Below, one piece after another: positions 46,967-55,914 of a stretch of DNA of 64,000 bases. This stretch comes from an uncultured Acidimicrobiales bacterium (GTDB taxonomy: Bacteria; Actinomycetota; Acidimicrobiia; Acidimicrobiales; SZUA-35): NCBI GenBank assembly GCA_937976305.1, contig CALJSB010000018.1, positions 1-64,000 of the forward strand, in the 5' to 3' direction. Below the pieces are notes generated by a model that worked only from the letters and a program-made list of their open reading frames with translations, was not told the origin of the DNA and did not search any database. The position numbers and the translations under genes were made by a program. Within the stretch, counting starts at the first letter, position 1. Each line of letters starts with the position of its first letter.

Positions 46967-48337
46967 ATGGCTAAGCAGCGTCAGGTTTTCGTGTGTCGTG
47001 AGTGCGGTTCTGAGTCGGTCTCGTGGGCCGGCCAGTGTCCGCAATGCAACGGCTGGGCCACCATTGAAGAAGCGGCCATACCCAAGGCTCGCGTTGCCCG
47101 TGGGACCGAGTCGCCCATTCGGCCTCTGCACGAGTTTGATGCTGCAGGAGCCGTACCAGTCCCGACTGGGCTCGACGAAGTCGATCGGGTGCTGGGCGGT
47201 GGCCTCGTGCCCGCTTCGGTGTCGCTGCTGGGAGGCGAGCCTGGCATCGGCAAGTCAACCCTGACGCTGCAGATGGCGATGTCCGTCGCTGCGTCCGGGG
47301 GTTCGGTCATCTTGGTGACAGGTGAAGAAGCCCCGAGTCAGGTCGCCGCCCGAGCTGGCCGGCTTGGGGCGATCCCCGACAGCCTGTCGGTGGTCGACGC
47401 GACTGATGTCGACGTGATCTGTGCTGCGATCGAGAGCGAGCGGCCCCAACTGGCGATCATCGACTCGATCCAGACACTTCGGTGCCCCGAGATCGACTCC
47501 GCTCCGGGGTCGGTCACCCAGGTTCGGGCTGGCGCCAACCGCCTGGTTGAAGTTGCGAAGCGAACGGGTGCCTCAGTCGTCTTGATCGGACACGTCACCA
47601 AAGACGGAAACCTGGCGGGTCCTCGGCTGCTCGAACATGTGGTCGACACGGTGTTGTCGTTCACCGGAGATCGACACCACGATCTTCGCTTCTTGCGAAC
47701 CGCGAAGCATCGCTTCGGCCCAACCTCCGAGGTTGGTGTATTCGAAATGGTGGCGACTGGGCTCGAAGCGGTTGCTGATCCGAGTGTTCGCTTCTTGGCC
47801 GACCGGCAAGCGGGCACCCCTGGCTCGGTGGTTGTTGCGACAGTCGACAACCAACGACCGGTGTTGGTCGAAGTGCAGGCCTTGGCTGCTCCACACGGCG
47901 ATCGACCGCCCCGCCTCCACAGCCAGGGGCTCGTCGCCAATCGCGTCGAGCTCGTCTCGGCCGTGCTTCGTCGGCGTGGGGGTATTGATCTGTGGGGATG
48001 GGAAGTGTTCACGTCGGCGGCTGGTGGCGCTGACGTGCGCGAGCCAGGTGGCGATCTGGGGCTGGCTCTTGCCGTCGCTTCGAGTCTGCTCAATCGGGCG
48101 GTCGGTCCCGACACCGTGGTTGTTGGCGAAGTCGGCCTTGCTGGTGAAGTTCGGTCGGTTGCCCAACTCGAGCGTCGTCTTCAGGAGTCGTTCCGACTCG
48201 GCTTTCGGCGTGCCGTTGTGCCGAGTTCGGCTCCAGAGGGGCCAACTGGCCTCGATCTCGTTCGGGTGAGTTCGCTCAGCGATGCACTCCGCGCCCTCGG
48301 GCTCGAAGCCGAAGTTCCTGAAGCGTTCGCTGCGTGA
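46967..48337 (+). CDS. radA: DNA repair protein RadA
   Basis: FVCRECGSESVSWAGQCPQCNGWAT zinc finger, LLGGEPGIGKSTLTLQMA, KDGNLAGPRLLEHVVDTVLSFTGD. Confidence 0.97.
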   Translation: MAKQRQVFVCRECGSESVSWAGQCPQCNGWATIEEAAIPKARVARGTESPIRPLHEFDAAGAVPVPTGLDEVDRVLGGGLVPASVSLLGGEPGIGKSTLTLQMAMSVAASGGSVILVTGEEAPSQVAARAGRLGAIPDSLSVVDATDVDVICAAIESERPQLAIIDSIQTLRCPEIDSAPGSVTQVRAGANRLVEVAKRTGASVVLIGHVTKDGNLAGPRLLEHVVDTVLSFTGDRHHDLRFLRTAKHRFGPTSEVGVFEMVATGLEAVADPSVRFLADRQAGTPGSVVVATVDNQRPVLVEVQALAAPHGDRPPRLHSQGLVANRVELVSAVLRRRGGIDLWGWEVFTSAAGGADVREPGGDLGLALAVASSLLNRAVGPDTVVVGEVGLAGEVRSVAQLERRLQESFRLGFRRAVVPSSAPEGPTGLDLVRVSSLSDALRALGLEAEVPEAFAA

Positions 48338-48386
48338 CTCACCGTCGTCTTCGGCCGACTTGACTCTGTGGAGTACTCTTGTCGGT

Positions 48387-49466
48387 ATGGAACCTCGACC
48401 TGAACGTGCCATTCTGCGTGCGCTCGCCCAGGTCGCACCAGGTTCTCCGCTACGCGAAGGCCTCGATCGGGTGCTGCAGTCGGGGCGTGGTGGTCTCATC
48501 GTCATTGGCGACACTGCGGAAGTGCTCAACATCTGCTCGGGCGGGTTCCTGCTCGACGCTGCCTACACACCGCAGCGGCTCTCCGAACTCGCGAAGATGG
48601 ACGGCGCCATGATCCTGGCCGGCGATTCCAGTCGGATCGCCCGAGCCAACGTTCACCTCGTGCCGAACCCAAACGTGCCAACGGTCGAGACCGGAACTCG
48701 GCACCGAACTGCAGAACGAGTTGCACGATCGCTCAACGTGCCCGTGGTTGCTGTTTCGGAATCGCGCAAAGAGATTCAGGTCTACGTCGGCGAGGTCCGG
48801 CATCCGCTCGAGCCAGCGAGTCGGTTGCTCGAACGTTCGAATCAGGCGTTGCAAACGCTCGAGCGCTACCGCACTCGTCTGACCGATGTCACGGTCAAGC
48901 TGTCTGCGCTCGAGGTCGACGACCTCGTCACGCTTCGAGATGTGATCGAGGTGCTCCAGCGCTCAGAGATGGTCGTCCGGATCGCGGCAGAGATCGAACG
49001 GAACCTTGTCGAGCTGGGTTCAGACGGCCGCTTGGTCAGGCTCCAACTCGACGAGCTCATGGGCGGGCTACGCGACGATCGCAAGCTCTTGATCCGTGAC
49101 TACTACAGCGCCGATGCGACCTTCCGGATCGAGGAGGCCATGGAGGCGTTGACTGGTCTCGATGATGAGGCGTTGTTCGACGGTGAGATTCTGGCCAAGA
49201 CACTTCGGCTTGGATCATCGGCCACCGCAATCGACGAGCACCTGTCGAGCCGAGGCCTGCGGCTCATGTCCAAGTTGCCGCGGGTACCACCGTCACTCAC
49301 TGAGAAGCTCGTCGATCAGTTCGGCACGCTCAACAATGTCTTGCGAGCCGAAGCACATGAGCTCGGCGAAGTCGACGGCATCGGATCGGCCCGCGCTACC
49401 GCGGTGAAAGAGAGCCTCACTCGGCTTGCCGAAGGCTCGATCCTCGAGCGCTACCGCCGAGATTGA
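48387..49466 (+). CDS. disA: DNA integrity scanning diadenylate cyclase DisA
   Basis: MDGAMILAGDSSRIARANVHLVPNPNVPTVETGTRHRTAERVARSLNVPVVAVSESR; downstream of radA. Confidence 0.96.
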   Translation: MEPRPERAILRALAQVAPGSPLREGLDRVLQSGRGGLIVIGDTAEVLNICSGGFLLDAAYTPQRLSELAKMDGAMILAGDSSRIARANVHLVPNPNVPTVETGTRHRTAERVARSLNVPVVAVSESRKEIQVYVGEVRHPLEPASRLLERSNQALQTLERYRTRLTDVTVKLSALEVDDLVTLRDVIEVLQRSEMVVRIAAEIERNLVELGSDGRLVRLQLDELMGGLRDDRKLLIRDYYSADATFRIEEAMEALTGLDDEALFDGEILAKTLRLGSSATAIDEHLSSRGLRLMSKLPRVPPSLTEKLVDQFGTLNNVLRAEAHELGEVDGIGSARATAVKESLTRLAEGSILERYRRD

Positions 49467-49673
49467 GCCGTTCGCTGCGCTCTCTCACAGAGTTGCTCGC
49501 TGGCGCTCACAACTCCCCGTGAACCCTTCGGGTTGCTATAGAGCCCTCACCCGAGGCTGCGGAGCCTCGCGGAGCAGCGGTGAGATTGCCTGTCGATTGG
49601 GGAGCGGAGCGACGCGGCCAACCCTTCGGGTTGCTCACGACCCAGAGCGCAGCGGCGGCGAGTGGAGGCAGAG

Positions 49674-50333
49674 TTACCGCGAACGTAGTTCTAGTTGGTC
49701 TCGATTGAGGACGACGTAGCGACGGTCTCGCTGGTCGATCCAGCCGAGTCGCACGAAGCTCGCGATGGCTTTGTTGACGCGTTCACGGCTGGCACCAACC
49801 ATGCCGGCGAGCTCCTCTTGAGTGACCGGGAGCGAGAACTCGTCGTTGTCGCCAGCAATCTCGAGAAGGCGCTTTGCGGTGCGACCAGTGACATCCAGAA
49901 ACACCGAGTCGGCCAAGACGCCATCCATGGTGCGGAGTCGGTTCGCGAGCAGTTCAACAACGCGCCACAGCTGCTTTGGTTGCTCGTCGTAGATGTTCTT
50001 GAGCACGTCGTAGGGGATGGCGACGACCTGTGATGGCTCGAGTGCTCGAGCGTCCGTCGACCGCTGTTGGTTATCAAACAGTGGCATCTCGCCGAACAAG
50101 TCGCCGTCCTCCATGAGGGCGACGACGGACTCACGGCCATCGATCGATCGGTTCACCATCGCGATGCGACCCGACACCGTGACGAAGAGTTCATTCGGGG
50201 CGTCTTTCTCCGCGAAGAGAACGTCGCCACGGTTGAGATCTCGCACAACTGATGTCTGAGCGAGGGCGGCAATCGTCTCATCGTTCAAATCTCGGAAGAG
50301 ATCGACACTCCTCAAGAGCTCTTGGTCAACCAT
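49674..50333 (-). CDS. Crp/Fnr family transcriptional regulator
   Basis: LFRDLNDETIAALAQ...GDLFGEMPLFDNQQRSTDARAL; HTH VTQEELAGMVGASRERVNKAIASFVRLGWI. Confidence 0.95.
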   Translation of the reverse strand: MVDQELLRSVDLFRDLNDETIAALAQTSVVRDLNRGDVLFAEKDAPNELFVTVSGRIAMVNRSIDGRESVVALMEDGDLFGEMPLFDNQQRSTDARALEPSQVVAIPYDVLKNIYDEQPKQLWRVVELLANRLRTMDGVLADSVFLDVTGRTAKRLLEIAGDNDEFSLPVTQEELAGMVGASRERVNKAIASFVRLGWIDQRDRRYVVLNRDQLELRSR

Positions 50334-50459
50334 TCGAGAGACGGTACCCCAACACAGGTGGTGGATGTCACACTCGTCGGTCGCGCGTCGTCCTCTCGAT
50401 GCTGCCTCACCTCAACGGATCGGGCGCGGTCCTGTCTGTTTGGCCACTAATCTCACCTC

Positions 50460-51176
50460 ATGACTGACATCGCCCAGGGCGAAGCTGAGGTTCATCGCGA
50501 ACCTGCTGTCCCCTGGGAGCACGATGCTGGGGTGTGGGCAGTCGTCGTTGCTGGCGGTGGAGGCACCCGGTTCGGTGGGCTCAAACAGTTTGCGCTCTTG
50601 GCCGGTCGCCCGATGATCGAGTGGTCTGTTTCAGCGCTCGCATGCCCTGACCGGTGCGTGGTTGTGGTGCCCGCCGATCATGTCGATGAGGTTGACATCG
50701 CCGGTGTGCGCGTTGTCGCCGGTGGCCAGACTCGCTCGGGTTCTGTCCGTGCTGGGCTGAATGCCTTGCCCGCTACTGCTGATCGTGTGCTGATACATGA
50801 TGGTGCCCGGCCGCTCATCACCCGAGAAGTGGTTGGCCGCGTGATTGCTGCACTCGACGATGCGGAAGGGGCGGTTCCGGTCGTGCCGGTCACCGACACC
50901 CTGCGAACCACGACCGGCGAGCCGGCCGATCGAACTGCGTTCGTTGCCGTGCAGACCCCGCAAGGGTTCTGGGTCGAATCAATTCGACAAGCACTGGGGA
51001 ACGACAGTGAAGCGACCGACGATGCAACGCTCGTGACCCGGTCCGGTGGTCGGGTCGTCCACGTCGACGGCGACGCATCGAACCTCAAGGTGACGGTGGC
51101 TGATGATCTCGCCATGGCTGAATCGGTGTTGCAGCATCGCGAATCGGCATCTACCGGAACAGCGAGCATGGCCTGA
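50460..51176 (+). CDS. ispD: 2-C-methyl-D-erythritol 4-phosphate cytidylyltransferase
   Basis: VWAVVVAGGGGTRFGGLKQFALLAGRPMIEWSV, VLIHDGARPLI, VAVQTPQGFW. Confidence 0.95.
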   Translation: MTDIAQGEAEVHREPAVPWEHDAGVWAVVVAGGGGTRFGGLKQFALLAGRPMIEWSVSALACPDRCVVVVPADHVDEVDIAGVRVVAGGQTRSGSVRAGLNALPATADRVLIHDGARPLITREVVGRVIAALDDAEGAVPVVPVTDTLRTTTGEPADRTAFVAVQTPQGFWVESIRQALGNDSEATDDATLVTRSGGRVVHVDGDASNLKVTVADDLAMAESVLQHRESASTGTASMA

Positions 51177-51670
51177 TGACAGACGACATTCGGATCGGGC
51201 AGGGCTTCGACGTCCATCCCTTCTCAGACGAGCCCAGTCGATTGCTGGTGCTTGGTGGCGTCGAGTTTCCCGGGGCAACTGGCCTTGCCGGCCATAGTGA
51301 CGCTGACGTGATCGCCCACGCGATCACTGATGCCGTCCTTGGAGCGGCTCAGCTCGGCGATATTGGTTCGTTCTTCCCTGACGGTGATGAGCACTACCGA
51401 GGTGCCGACAGCATCGAGTTGCTTGGCCAAGCCATGCGGTCGGTGGCAGAAGCCGGCTGGCGGGTGGTGAATGCCGACGTTTCGGTGATCGTTGATCAAC
51501 CAAAGCTTGCTCCGTATCGCGAGCAGATGCAGAACAACCTGGAGGCTGTGCTGATGGCTCCGGTGTCGATCAAGGGCAAGCGAACCGAGGGTGTCGTTGG
51601 GTTGGGAGGCGGCATCCAGGCCCATGCGGTTGCCCTGCTTCGCCGTGCTACGGAGAGCGAGACACCATGA
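51176..51670 (+). CDS. ispF: 2-C-methyl-D-erythritol 2,4-cyclodiphosphate synthase
   Basis: IRIGQGFDVHPFSD, LAGHSDADVIAHAITDAVLGAAQLGDIGSFFPD. Confidence 0.97.
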   Translation: MTDDIRIGQGFDVHPFSDEPSRLLVLGGVEFPGATGLAGHSDADVIAHAITDAVLGAAQLGDIGSFFPDGDEHYRGADSIELLGQAMRSVAEAGWRVVNADVSVIVDQPKLAPYREQMQNNLEAVLMAPVSIKGKRTEGVVGLGGGIQAHAVALLRRATESETP

Positions 51671-52662
51671 GTCGGGCACCGAAGAAACGTTCGTCCAAGG
51701 GAAGTGGTGGCGCGGGCGGCCAGCGGCGGCAGAACAATGCTGGCGGGGGCGACAAGAGCCGCGCTGGCACAGGCCGAGGTCAAGCGACCGGCGGCCAGCA
51801 AAAGGGCCGCCAAAACCGGGACAGTGAGAACCGTGCCGGCCAGGGCCGAGGCGGTCAGAACCGCAGTAGTCAGAACCGGGGTGGCCAAAAGAATCGCAGC
51901 CGCGGGCTGGGTGGCGATCAAGTCGAAGGACGTCACGCCGTGCGGGAGCTGCTGCTGGCCGGCAAGCGTCGAGTCCGTGAAGTGGTAATGATCGACGATC
52001 TCGATCCAGCAGAGATCCTCGAGGACATCAGCGAACTCTGCTTCGAGACGAAGGTCACCCTTCGCGTGGTGACTCGCCGGCGCTTTGAGACCGAGGCCCT
52101 GACGCAATCGCACCAGGGAGTGTTTGCCCGGGCCCAGGAGTTGCCCGAACGCGATCTCGACGATCTCGTCACTGATTCGGCGTTCTTGTTGGTCCTTGAC
52201 GGCGTGACCGACCCGGGAAATCTCGGGGCCATGCTGCGGACCGCAGAATGTGCCGGAGTGACAGGCATCGTGTTGCCCCGTCACCGAGCGGTCCACATTT
52301 CGCCGACGGTGGCCAAGACCGCAGCCGGTGCGATCGAACATCTCCCGATGGCGTTGGTGGGCGGCATTCCGGCTGCGCTCCAGCGTTTGGAGAAGCTGGG
52401 TGTGCACACCGTTGGCCTCGATGCCGGTGGCGACACGTCGGTCTTCGAGATGGGCCCAGCACTGACGCAGCCGGTTGCTCTCGTTCTCGGTGCTGAGGGC
52501 GCTGGTTTGTCGAGACTGGTTCGCCAACGAGTCGAAACCGTCGCCTCTATTCCCATGGGAGGCCAACTCAACAGCCTCAATGTGGCAATGGCGAGTGCAA
52601 TTGCTTGTTTTGAGGTGGTTCGGCGCCGACAGGAACACAGGCATGACCGGGAGGTCTCATGA
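51667..52662 (+). CDS. TrmH/SpoU family RNA 2'-O-methyltransferase (RlmB-like) with basic low-complexity N-terminus
   Basis: VEGRHAVRELLLAGKRRVREVV; FLLVLDGVTDPGNLGAMLRTAECAGVTGIVLP; LVLGAEGAGLSRLVRQRVETVASIPMGGQLNSLNVAMASAI. Confidence 0.93.
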   Translation: MSRAPKKRSSKGSGGAGGQRRQNNAGGGDKSRAGTGRGQATGGQQKGRQNRDSENRAGQGRGGQNRSSQNRGGQKNRSRGLGGDQVEGRHAVRELLLAGKRRVREVVMIDDLDPAEILEDISELCFETKVTLRVVTRRRFETEALTQSHQGVFARAQELPERDLDDLVTDSAFLLVLDGVTDPGNLGAMLRTAECAGVTGIVLPRHRAVHISPTVAKTAAGAIEHLPMALVGGIPAALQRLEKLGVHTVGLDAGGDTSVFEMGPALTQPVALVLGAEGAGLSRLVRQRVETVASIPMGGQLNSLNVAMASAIACFEVVRRRQEHRHDREVS

Positions 52663-53810
52663 CAACCTATGTAGCTTGGGACGACGAGGAGTACCCGTGG
52701 CCCCCTCCTGACGGCTGGTATGTGGCCGGTGACGGGAAGTGGTGGCCTGAGGGGTATGGGCCTGGTCAGTCGCCGGTTGACAACGCGGTCACCGCCGACC
52801 CGCCAACAGTATTTGAGCCACCGTCACAGGGCGTTGCCCCTTCAGCACAGAGTGTTGTGCCACCGGCGCAGGGTGTTGCGCCACCGGCGCAGGGATTCGC
52901 AGCACCGGTGGCCGGTGTCACGCCACCTCCCGCGGCAACACCCCCGCCAGCGCAGGCCGCGCCGCAGATGGCCGACCCGGCCTACGCCGCGACCGCGGCG
53001 CCGCCCACGCAGAACATCGCTGGCGGGTCGCCTCCAAGCGGTGTCGCGCCTCCAGCGGGCTCGCCGCCTCCAACCGGTAGTTCGGACGGCTCGGGCTCAG
53101 GAAAGATTCTTGCGATCTTGGGCGGGTTGTTGCTCGTGGTCATCCTTGGCGTTGGTGGACTCATCGCACTCCTCAGAGGCGGCGACGACGACACTGCGTC
53201 AGCAACGACCACGGTGCCGGTAGCGACGCTGCCAGATGACACCGCAACTGATGCCACGACGGCCGATACCACCGCAGACACCACTGCCGAGACCACGGCA
53301 GACACGACGGCGGATACCACCGCTGAAACGGTGAGCGGGAGCGACCCCACCGGGAGCTTTGCGAACCCCTATGGCGTCGGTGAGCGTGTCGTTGTCTTCT
53401 ACGACGACTTCGAAACCAGTGAAGAGCGGACCTGGGTCATTGAGGTGCTGAGTTCGCCCGAAGACATCACGCAAGCCGTGGCCGACGAGAACCAGTTCAA
53501 CGACCCGCCACCCGACGGAAAGGTCTTTGGTGCTGTGCGGGTCCGGGTCACGTATCAGTCCGGCCCGGCTCCGGCTGACATCTTCGACCTGAACTTCAAT
53601 GCGGTTGGCCCCTCGGGCGTTGTCCTCAAGACGTTCGTCGAATCCTGTGGCGTGACCCCAGACGAACTGCCAACGTTCAGCGAACTCTTCCCGGGTGGAA
53701 GCGTCGAAGGCAACGTTTGCTGGGCGATGGATCCAGGCGACCTCGCCGACCTCACGATGCTCCTCGAGGTCATTTTCGTCGACGGTGAGATTTACATCGA
53801 TCTCAACTGA
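52659..53810 (+). CDS. Single-TM protein with WW-like N-terminus, Pro-rich linker, Thr-rich linker and DUF4352-like C-terminal domain
   Basis: EEYPWPPPDGWYVAGDGKWWPEGYGPG; TM ILAILGGLLLVVILGVGGLIALL; TTADTTADTTAETTADTTADTTAETV. Confidence 0.8.
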   Translation: MTTYVAWDDEEYPWPPPDGWYVAGDGKWWPEGYGPGQSPVDNAVTADPPTVFEPPSQGVAPSAQSVVPPAQGVAPPAQGFAAPVAGVTPPPAATPPPAQAAPQMADPAYAATAAPPTQNIAGGSPPSGVAPPAGSPPPTGSSDGSGSGKILAILGGLLLVVILGVGGLIALLRGGDDDTASATTTVPVATLPDDTATDATTADTTADTTAETTADTTADTTAETVSGSDPTGSFANPYGVGERVVVFYDDFETSEERTWVIEVLSSPEDITQAVADENQFNDPPPDGKVFGAVRVRVTYQSGPAPADIFDLNFNAVGPSGVVLKTFVESCGVTPDELPTFSELFPGGSVEGNVCWAMDPGDLADLTMLLEVIFVDGEIYIDLN

Positions 53811-53901
53811 GATCGAGATCGTCACTTCCAAGATGAACCCTTACTGAGATGATTTTCCCGCGTTCCGGACTCGCGTTGAACAGCCTTTACACTGTCCAAG
53901 C

Positions 53902-53975
53902 GCCCGAATAGCTCAGTTGGCCAGAGCGCTGCTCTTGTAAAGCAGATGTCGTGGGTTCGAATCCCACTTCGGGCT
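53902..53975 (+). tRNA. tRNA-Thr (anticodon TGT), CCA not encoded
   Basis: GCCCGAATAGCTCAGTTGGCCAGAGCGCTGCTCTTGTAAAGCAGATGTCGTGGGTTCGAATCCCACTTCGGGCT cloverleaf. Confidence 0.96.
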
Positions 53976-54036
53976 CCCGACGTGCCGAGTGGTACAAATG
54001 ATCTCGGTCAAGGACAGGAATCTTGGAGAAGCTGGC

Positions 54037-54645
54037 ATGACATCAGGAACACACGACACCGGCGGAGGGTTCGGTCGTTCCGCCGGAGCGAATCTTGCTC
54101 GCGGTATTGGGGTCATCGTGGTGGCGATCGCCATTGGCTTGCTGCTGATGAACCGCGGCCTCGGTGAGCGGGTCGAGGCCGCAGCGCCTGACGACGTCAC
54201 AACCACGACCGAAGCAGCCGACGACGAGAATCTCGTGACTGACGGCGACGAAGACGAGGCGGATGCGGGGAGCGAGGCCGACGACGAAGCGGACGATTCG
54301 ACCACCACCACGGCCGCTCCGGCTGCTGCTCGACCTGCCGCTGAGGTCACCGTGCTGGTGCTCAACGGCACAAATGGGCTGAAGGGTGTTGCTGGGCGAG
54401 GGACCGAGGTGATGACGGCTGCTGGCTATCTCACTGCGGCTCCGAAGAACGCCGACGTCGATGGTGCTTCCGTCATTCTCTACATGGAGGGCTTTGAGGC
54501 CGATGCTCGGGCCATCGCCACCGCTTTTGGTGTCGATCCCGACGCTGTCGTTCAACCCTTTGATGCTGCATCGTCGCCGATTGCCGACACCCAGGCCGCC
54601 AACGTCGTGGTTCGTATCGGCAACGACGGCGTGATTCTGGTCTGA
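54037..54645 (+). CDS. Membrane-anchored LytR C-terminal domain protein
   Basis: TM GIGVIVVAIAIGLLLMNRG; acidic/Thr linker; VTVLVLNGTNGLKGVAGRGTEVMTAAGYLTAAPKNADVDGASVILYMEGFEADARAIA. Confidence 0.87.
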   Translation: MTSGTHDTGGGFGRSAGANLARGIGVIVVAIAIGLLLMNRGLGERVEAAAPDDVTTTTEAADDENLVTDGDEDEADAGSEADDEADDSTTTTAAPAAARPAAEVTVLVLNGTNGLKGVAGRGTEVMTAAGYLTAAPKNADVDGASVILYMEGFEADARAIATAFGVDPDAVVQPFDAASSPIADTQAANVVVRIGNDGVILV

Positions 54646-54650
54646 CGCAC

Positions 54651-55649
54651 GTGCCCCGGCTCGTCGCCGTCTTTGACAAGTTTCGGGGCACCGCAGCCGC
54701 ACAAGAACTCGCGGCAATCGCAATCAACGAGGCGACCGCGCTCGGCTGGGATGCAACTGGCGTGCCGCTGGCCGATGGCGGCGAAGGTTCGCTCGACGTC
54801 CTCGGCGGCGCCAACAAGAAAACTGTGGTCACCGGCCCTGATGGCGATCCGGTCGAAGCCGAGTGGAGGCTCGAAGGCCAAACGGCGTTCATCGAAATGG
54901 CGGCCGCTTCTGGCCTGCTGCTTGCGGGTGGGGCCGAAGAGAACGACCCGCTGTCGGCCGACACGCTCGGCACCGGCGAGCTGATTGCGACCGCGGTCGA
55001 GCTCGGCGCCCGCACCGTGTATGTGTTCCTGGGTGGGTCCGCAACGACCGATGGCGGCTTCGGTGCGATTCGCGGTATGCCACCCCGAGCGCGGATGAAG
55101 GGAATCGAACTCATCGTTGCCTGCGATGTGAAGACTCGCTTTGCTGACGCAGCAACGGTTTTTGGACCACAGAAGGGCGCGACGCCAGCGCAGGTCAAGC
55201 TCCTGACGAGGCGGCTCGAACGACTTCAACAGATCTACCACGAGGAGTATGGCGTCGATGTCACCGAGCTTCCCGGCGCCGGGGCTGCTGGTGGCCTTGC
55301 CGGTGGGCTCGTGGCCATGGGTGGCTCGATCGAATCTGGCTTTGACGTGTTGGCCGAGCGGATGGGGCTCGATGAGCTCTTGCAAGACGCTGACCTCGTG
55401 GTCACCGGTGAAGGCAAACTCGACGCAACGTCGTTCCAAGGAAAGCTGGTTGGCGGCGTCTCGAGCTGGGCTGCTGGCGAGTCGGTGCCCGTCCTGGCGG
55501 TGGTGGGGGTCGATGATCGAGCAGAACCTCCAGATCACGTCGAGGTCATCTCGCTCACCGAGCGGTTTGGTCATGACGCGGCGATGTCGTCGCCAGTGCC
55601 GCTTGTTGGCGAAGTCCTCCGGGAACGCTTGGAGGGTTGGTCGAGCTAG
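54651..55649 (+). CDS. Glycerate kinase
   Basis: DKFRGTAAAQELAAIAINEA, PLADGGEGSLDVL, GGSATTDGGFGAIRGM, GAGAAGGLAGGLVAMGG. Confidence 0.95.
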   Translation: MPRLVAVFDKFRGTAAAQELAAIAINEATALGWDATGVPLADGGEGSLDVLGGANKKTVVTGPDGDPVEAEWRLEGQTAFIEMAAASGLLLAGGAEENDPLSADTLGTGELIATAVELGARTVYVFLGGSATTDGGFGAIRGMPPRARMKGIELIVACDVKTRFADAATVFGPQKGATPAQVKLLTRRLERLQQIYHEEYGVDVTELPGAGAAGGLAGGLVAMGGSIESGFDVLAERMGLDELLQDADLVVTGEGKLDATSFQGKLVGGVSSWAAGESVPVLAVVGVDDRAEPPDHVEVISLTERFGHDAAMSSPVPLVGEVLRERLEGWSS

Positions 55650-55849
55650 GCCTTCATGCCTCGCGAGAGCTTGGCCACGGCGTAGACGATCGCAAGGACA
55701 ATGGCCGCGTAGAAGCCAAACTGGATCGCGCCCCACACCGCTCCGACAATCCAACGAACAACGAAGAATCCGACCAGAAGCGAGCCGGCGCCTACGACCA
55801 AAGCGGGTACCGGTGAGCCGCCTTCGACTGGTTCCAGGTTCGATGCCAT
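55646..55849 (-). CDS. Small membrane protein
   Basis: VPALVVGAGSLLVGFFVVRWIVGAVWGAIQFGFYAAIVLAIVYAVAKLSRGMKA. Confidence 0.7.
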   Translation of the reverse strand: MASNLEPVEGGSPVPALVVGAGSLLVGFFVVRWIVGAVWGAIQFGFYAAIVLAIVYAVAKLSRGMKA

Positions 55850-55914
55850 GGAAACGACGCTAACCGATATGGAGCATCGGGATCATTCGGTTGCTGGCGA
55901 CTAACTTCCCGAGT

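Noticed and set aside
46967-49466. radA-disA pairing as novel
   Set aside because: Conserved and well-described gene neighbourhood in Gram-positive bacteria.
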